64,000 nucleotides of DNA, from assembly GCA_026027325.1 (NCBI GenBank), contig JAMSLZ010000018.1, positions 496,001 through 560,000 on the forward strand, written 5' to 3'. The DNA comes from Actinomucor elegans (Eukaryota; Mucoromycota; Mucoromycetes; Mucorales; Mucoraceae). The notes beneath the pieces were generated by a model. That model was not told the DNA's origin. It worked only from the letters and a program-made list of their open reading frames with translations, and did no database searches. How positions within the stretch are numbered: position 1 is the first letter of the stretch; every line of letters begins with the position of its first letter. Positions 59,435 through 64,000 of this stretch are shown piece after piece. The position numbers and the translations under genes were made by a program.

Positions 59435-59544
59435 AATATTGTTTCTAATTTACTGTAAAAAAAGGCAAATTCCAATACAGCTCGAAAAAAGTTCAAATAG
59501 GGTGGCGCATTTTTAGGAAGAATAATAGTCACACTTTACTTTAT

Positions 59545-61160
59545 TTATGCAGTAGATTTACTATTGCTACTGGTACTAGTTCTTTTGCTATCGGAGGCGG
59601 TAGCAGGAGTTGCATTACTGGTGCCTAGTGGAGATGTATTAGGGATGGGGATATCTTCGGGAGTAACATCAGCTTTCACTTTCATATAGATGGTGCCGAT
59701 GATTTTCAATCCAATGGCTCTATGCTTCAATGTTTCTCGGGGTACAAGAGGATCTGTCAATACGCGATCACATACTGCTCTTAATACACTTTCTACTTCA
59801 AGTTTGGATCCTCTCCAAATAGCTTGTAAACCCTATATATGCGCGTATTAAACAGTTGCTCTACATAAGATAAAGGAGAGGCTTACCTTTGTAGCAGCCT
59901 CTGTCTCCAACTTGATTCGCTGTTCCTCTGTCAAATCACCCTTTTCTTCGGCCTTTTGCAGTTCAGTATAACTAGACTGAAGATCCAGTGCAGATCTGAG
60001 CGTACCTACAGTTTCACTAAAGATGTATCCTTTCTCTTTCATGCTATGAAACATGCCACCCAATCCAAACGCGAATCCTTTATTGATATACTGTGTCGCT
60101 TTGGCCAAATATGTATAACCAATGGCATTTAATAGCTCTACACCATGGCTCTCGTGCTTTAAATCTTCGGCCTCAATCTGTATAATGTTGGAGAACGCTG
60201 CTGATCGAGCATCTTCAGGGATATCATTGAGTTCAGTATACAGGCTGAGCTTATTGATGAGCTTGGTAGCTAACATTTGTACACGTGCTTCTCGAGCTGC
60301 GGCTCGCGTTTCATCTATTTTACGTTTCTTTTCCTCTTTCTCGACCTTTTGCTCGGGTGTCAGTAATTTAGGATCCACAGAGTCTTCTTGCTCTTGTTCA
60401 TGCGTCTCTAACGCTTCTCGCATGTCTTTACCAATGGATATCTCACCAATAATATCAACAAAGCGATCACCACCAAATGATTGTTTGAAAAAGTCCTCAG
60501 GGTCAACTATAAGGAGAATGAGACTCCAAGACTGATTAAAACGACAATATCAAGATATATTTACCGAAACCACCATCAGGACGAATGCCATTCTCTTCAC
60601 CAAACTCATTATATCTCTTTCTTAATGCTGGATCTGATAAGACTTGATATGCTTCTGATATTTTTTTAAACTAAGCAATATGCATTTCGTTTAGTATTAG
60701 TATACATCTCCTATTAGTCTCGTTTACCTTTTCTTCTGCAGTTGGATCATTGGGGTTTTTATCAGGATGATACTTTATTGCCATCTTTCGATACGCTTTC
60801 TTGATATCCAATTGTGTCGCTGTAATCGAAACACCAAGTGCATCATAGTATTCTGTCGAGACTGGGTTTTCATCTATTTCAGAAACGCAGTAGTATTAGC
60901 ACAAGCGTCTCGGGGATATAATGGCATAATTTACCGGTTCCCCGTTTTCTAGACCATTTGGAAGTGGCTTTACTCATGGGCGGTTTGATTTTGGTACCAG
61001 TAGCATCGATTTCCAACGTTAAAATGGCATGACAGGACCAGCATTCTACCTCAACTTTGATGTTTTTGACACCGGACGCGGGTAAAAACTCGAGTGATGC
61101 GGTGCATTCTTTACAAGTTGCTTTTAGATAAGGTTCGGGTTTACGTGAAGGGTAAACCAT
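59545..61160 (-). CDS. J-protein with N-terminal zinc ribbon and DnaJ-X domain (Caj1/Djp1-like)
   Basis: Hsp70 co-chaperone; the yeast relatives Caj1 and Djp1 act in the cytosol, Djp1 in peroxisomal and mitochondrial protein import. Exons 61160-60935, 60873-60728, 60670-60565, 60506-59887 and 59832-59545 give 461 residues. Residues 1-75 hold two CxxC pairs (Cys16/19 and Cys40/43), the spacing of a zinc ribbon. The J domain spans about 83-145 with HPD at 111-113 (KYHPDKNP). The DnaJ-X domain follows ([25 protein letters not shown] and further helices to [14 protein letters not shown]), with an acidic/basic coiled linker, [18 protein letters not shown], and a Ser/Thr-rich tail. As I recall, Caj1 and Djp1 start directly with the J domain, so the zinc-ribbon head is an extension. 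Confidence 0.92.
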
Positions 61161-63777
61161 GGTACAATTGAATTAGAGAATTAGAAAAAGAAAGAAGGAT
61201 CCAAGCTGGGAGTCAAATGATGGGCCATTTTGCCGTCGCACCTGACTTCTATCTCAAAGAAAAGGTGTCTTTCTGGATCTCATTATAAGTAAACTACGGC
61301 CTATTCAATGAAAGCACATATACAGACACATGGGAAAGTATCCAAAAAAGCTCTTTGGAAAACAATAGAATCAGTCTTCCTTGAGGCTAATCTGCCCTTT
61401 AATAATTATATGATTGCAATGGCACCTTGTACTTTCTGATTTCATAATCAATGACGGAAGAGCAAACTATTGTTTTTGAACCTTTATAATATTCATCTTA
61501 TCCTTGAATAGAAAACAAACGTAGGTTCTCGAAAAAAGTGATATCAAAGCCTTACTTATGATCAAATGGTACAAAGTTCATGTTATATTTCATTTCAGAC
61601 TACACAGCTTACTTCAATAAGACTCCACTTTATTTTACAATTACTAGCCAAGTTTCTCAAATATAAAAATATATACAAAAGTACAAGAGCATACTATAAA
61701 CAACAAGTAATAACATTGCTTTGGAAACCATGTCTCTAGGCGTCTTTAGCTCTTTCAAAAGCAGATGTAGGCATCGCATCATTATGAGATCCCTTTGATA
61801 CTGATTGGTTTTCAGCCATTTAAATATATATACCCACTACAGGAAGAATGGTGCAAAAATATGTTCATTGATGATGATTTCGGATTACTATTACATTAGC
61901 TATGCAAATTCTATGTACTATCATTCTCCACAAACTGTTCATATTCCTATTCAGTAGCTATTGGCGTCCTTTCGTGAATAGTATATGTATAACCATGAAA
62001 ACTTGTACTTTAATACTTGTTCCATACTACAAAGTTATCCATGAACTTTGCGGCGCATTATATAGTTAACTTAAAGATAGGGTGTATAGTATGTATGTTT
62101 ATTAAGCGGTCCAGCCCACTTACTTCCTATTGATGTTAGTGGCAAAAGGAAAAATGTCATTATATCCCATTACTACAATCTTTATAATAATGACAGATTA
62201 TAGTGATCCGTATTCCTCGTAAATACAGAAATTGGAAAATTGGCTATAGTCATGCACTAGCTTACATTCAAAGGCTATAATACGGTATAATACCTTATCA
62301 ACCAGTCTGTAGTGATTATAGACCTTATATGATATTGACACCCCAATTAACTAACTCAGCTATAAAAGGCGACCATTGACTTTCAGCTCTAGGCTAGTAT
62401 AATATATAAACCTTCCGCATTAAGGTACTAGGCAATTAGTGATTGACACTAACCAAGATCAAGAACGAGAAATACTTAGCCATGGTTATCTTGGCATGAA
62501 TATAGAGAACAAAGCCATGAATCAATTATACCCTACATAATCTAACCACTAAGATACATTCGCTATTGCAAATGATCTAAGTTAGAAAACATATAAATAC
62601 AGAGTGAAACTCATAACTAGAAAACGATCTGATTATCAATAAACTAGAAGCCTACTTGGTTTATCAAAGACTTACTCTAGTTATACATTTCATACCTTAC
62701 AAACATTACACAGTCATTTAGCTGTGAAACTGATTGATCTGTCAAACAGAATATCTTTAATAGCTAAACTATTACGCTTAATTAATTAGTTATATAAATA
62801 GGTTCGCCATCACTTATCGTTGTTGTTATTACCCATCATTAATAATACAAAAACAGCATGTTTACTTGATATAAACTAATAAGTCTACTATAATCGACAA
62901 GTAATCGGATAAAAGTTGATTTTTTTTTTATCTTTCTCGAAATGCAGTCATAATTCGAGTTTTTAATGTCCAATATAATTTTAAGAAATTACCGTTAGAT
63001 ACTTATTGATACAGTTGTTCATGCTGCACGAAAATGGCATTTCTAAAGAAAAAATAAGAAAAAAAAATGGGCCTACATGAAGGTATAATAATCTTTATCT
63101 GTCAGAATGATTCCGAGAATTTTATTGTAGCTTTCAATTAACTAACGTTTCCAGCCACACTATGGCTATAGAAACTACTGTTCAGATTCAAGAGTAAAAT
63201 TAGATCAATAAAGAACTACACATAATTGGGCCTTCTCATACTGGTTTATAGCCTTGTATACTACTTTTTTCTTGAAGATAGCAAATTTCTTTTGTACACT
63301 TGTTTTGTAAATTCACCTTAATTCCTTGCAGTATAAATATAGACTAAAATATTTTTTTCTAATTTGTAATAGGATCAAACAAGGTTCAAGCTAGCCAGTT
63401 TGTTAAATAATGAAAAAAAAAGAGTTCTCATTATCTTATCATTATCTTCAAATTTCAGTATATCATAAATAATTTATATATTTTCTATAAAAAAGATACG
63501 ATAAATATCTCAGTGTCTTTTATAGTTATCTTGTAAGAAGAAAGATAGACAATGAATATACTATTATTTGATATTTGATAATCGATAATTTGATTTCTAT
63601 AATATAATGAACTTTAATTTATCCAATAGTCTCCTTCTACTTATGCGGTGTACGAAACAAGACAAGTGTATCATTCCATTGGTAGCGGCAATGCATTTAA
63701 GATGCTTTAATTGGCTCCTGGGTTTTAATTGATTTATATTAGATTATATAGTTTTATATAATTTTACAGATATATAA
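61161..63777. other. Long intergenic region
   Basis: 2.6 kb with no coding frame over 60 codons and no supported exon chain. It should hold the J-protein promoter at its left end. AT-rich and otherwise featureless. No clear copy of the dispersed element was found here. Confidence 0.6.
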
Positions 63778-63851
63778 GCTTCCGTGGCGCAATTGGCTAG
63801 CGCGTCTGACTGTTAATCAGGAGGTTGGTGGTTCAAGCCCACCCGGGAGCG
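63778..63851 (+). tRNA. tRNA-Asn (anticodon GTT)
   Basis: 74-nt cloverleaf: acceptor GCTTCCG pairs with CGGGAGC, D arm GGCGCAATTGGCTAGCGC, anticodon stem TCTGA/TCAGG with loop CTGTTAA, T arm GGTGG-TTCAAGC-CCACC. No intron; discriminator G. A T10 run about 7 nt downstream is the pol III terminator. Confidence 0.97.
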
Positions 63852-64000
63852 TTTACTTTTTTTTTTTAAAAAAAAGTTACTTGTGAAGATATTCTAAACT
63901 AAAACAATATTGTCGTGTGCCGAGATATATGTTTTATAGTCGATTCCAATAAACGTGTACAATAGATTATATATGAGATAAAAGATGCTCTTTATTATTC
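63852..64000. other. Window end
   Basis: tRNA-Asn terminator (T-run at about 63857-63868) followed by AT-rich DNA with no feature seen. Confidence 0.6.

Overview
The window looks like nuclear DNA of an early-diverging filamentous fungus, most likely Mucoromycotina (Mucorales-like). This is inference from the sequence: AT-rich intergenic DNA, many 45-70 nt GT-AG introns with GTAAGT/GTATGT donors, a complete fungal sterol gene (lanosterol synthase), and fungal wall mannosyltransferase families (GT15, GT71). No virus, insertion sequence, CRISPR array or gene cluster was seen. All gene models were assembled by hand from splice signals, reading-frame continuity and family conservation; exon coordinates are in each entry.

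Layout. 1-2572 (-): proton-pumping P-type ATPase, cut by the left edge. 3958-7029: a GT15 and a GT71 mannosyltransferase gene, tail to tail with 8 bp between stop codons. 8025-12059: TFIIB/BRF2-like factor (-), KIN17 (+) and a ten-exon macrodomain protein (+). 14298-14585: a small secreted protein with 10 cysteines. 16039-20216: ERG7 (+) convergent with the DRG1/Rbg1 GTPase (-). 22193-23681: phosphoglycerate kinase (-). 25373-29431: an intronless Iml2/TTC39-family gene (-) divergent from an unrecognised proline-rich protein (+). 30935: tRNA-Asp. 31781-35461: FHA-forkhead factor and flavocytochrome b2-type lactate dehydrogenase (both -). 37333-42563: Psr1-like phosphatase (-) divergent from a WHIM/PHD chromatin protein (+). 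43458-44980: alpha/beta hydrolase. 45237: tRNA-Ile. 48453-54839: second Iml2/TTC39 paralogue, peroxisomal SCPx-type thiolase and a Sel1-repeat protein. 56790-61160: G-protein alpha subunit, RRP7 and a zinc-ribbon J-protein. 63778: tRNA-Asn.

The genes are unrelated housekeeping, signalling and wall/lipid functions with no operon-like logic. Loose themes are protein mannosylation (two adjacent glycosyltransferases), ribosome and tRNA/transcription support (BRF2-like, RRP7, DRG1, tRNAs), and peroxisome/lipid metabolism (SCPx thiolase with a C-terminal AKL, ERG7, hydrolase).

The most notable unexplained structure is a family of about 12 diverged, roughly 60-90 bp intergenic elements in both orientations. 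They share a left block like GATCTTGGTC-AATGTTGCATCTGA and a right block containing the hairpin GCTCAGAATGAGC. Also notable: long A-tracts inside introns always lie on the sense strand; constitutive microexons of 6 and 9 nt (Galpha, DRG1); an intron with a 36-A tract that is open in frame; and two Iml2-family paralogues, one intronless.
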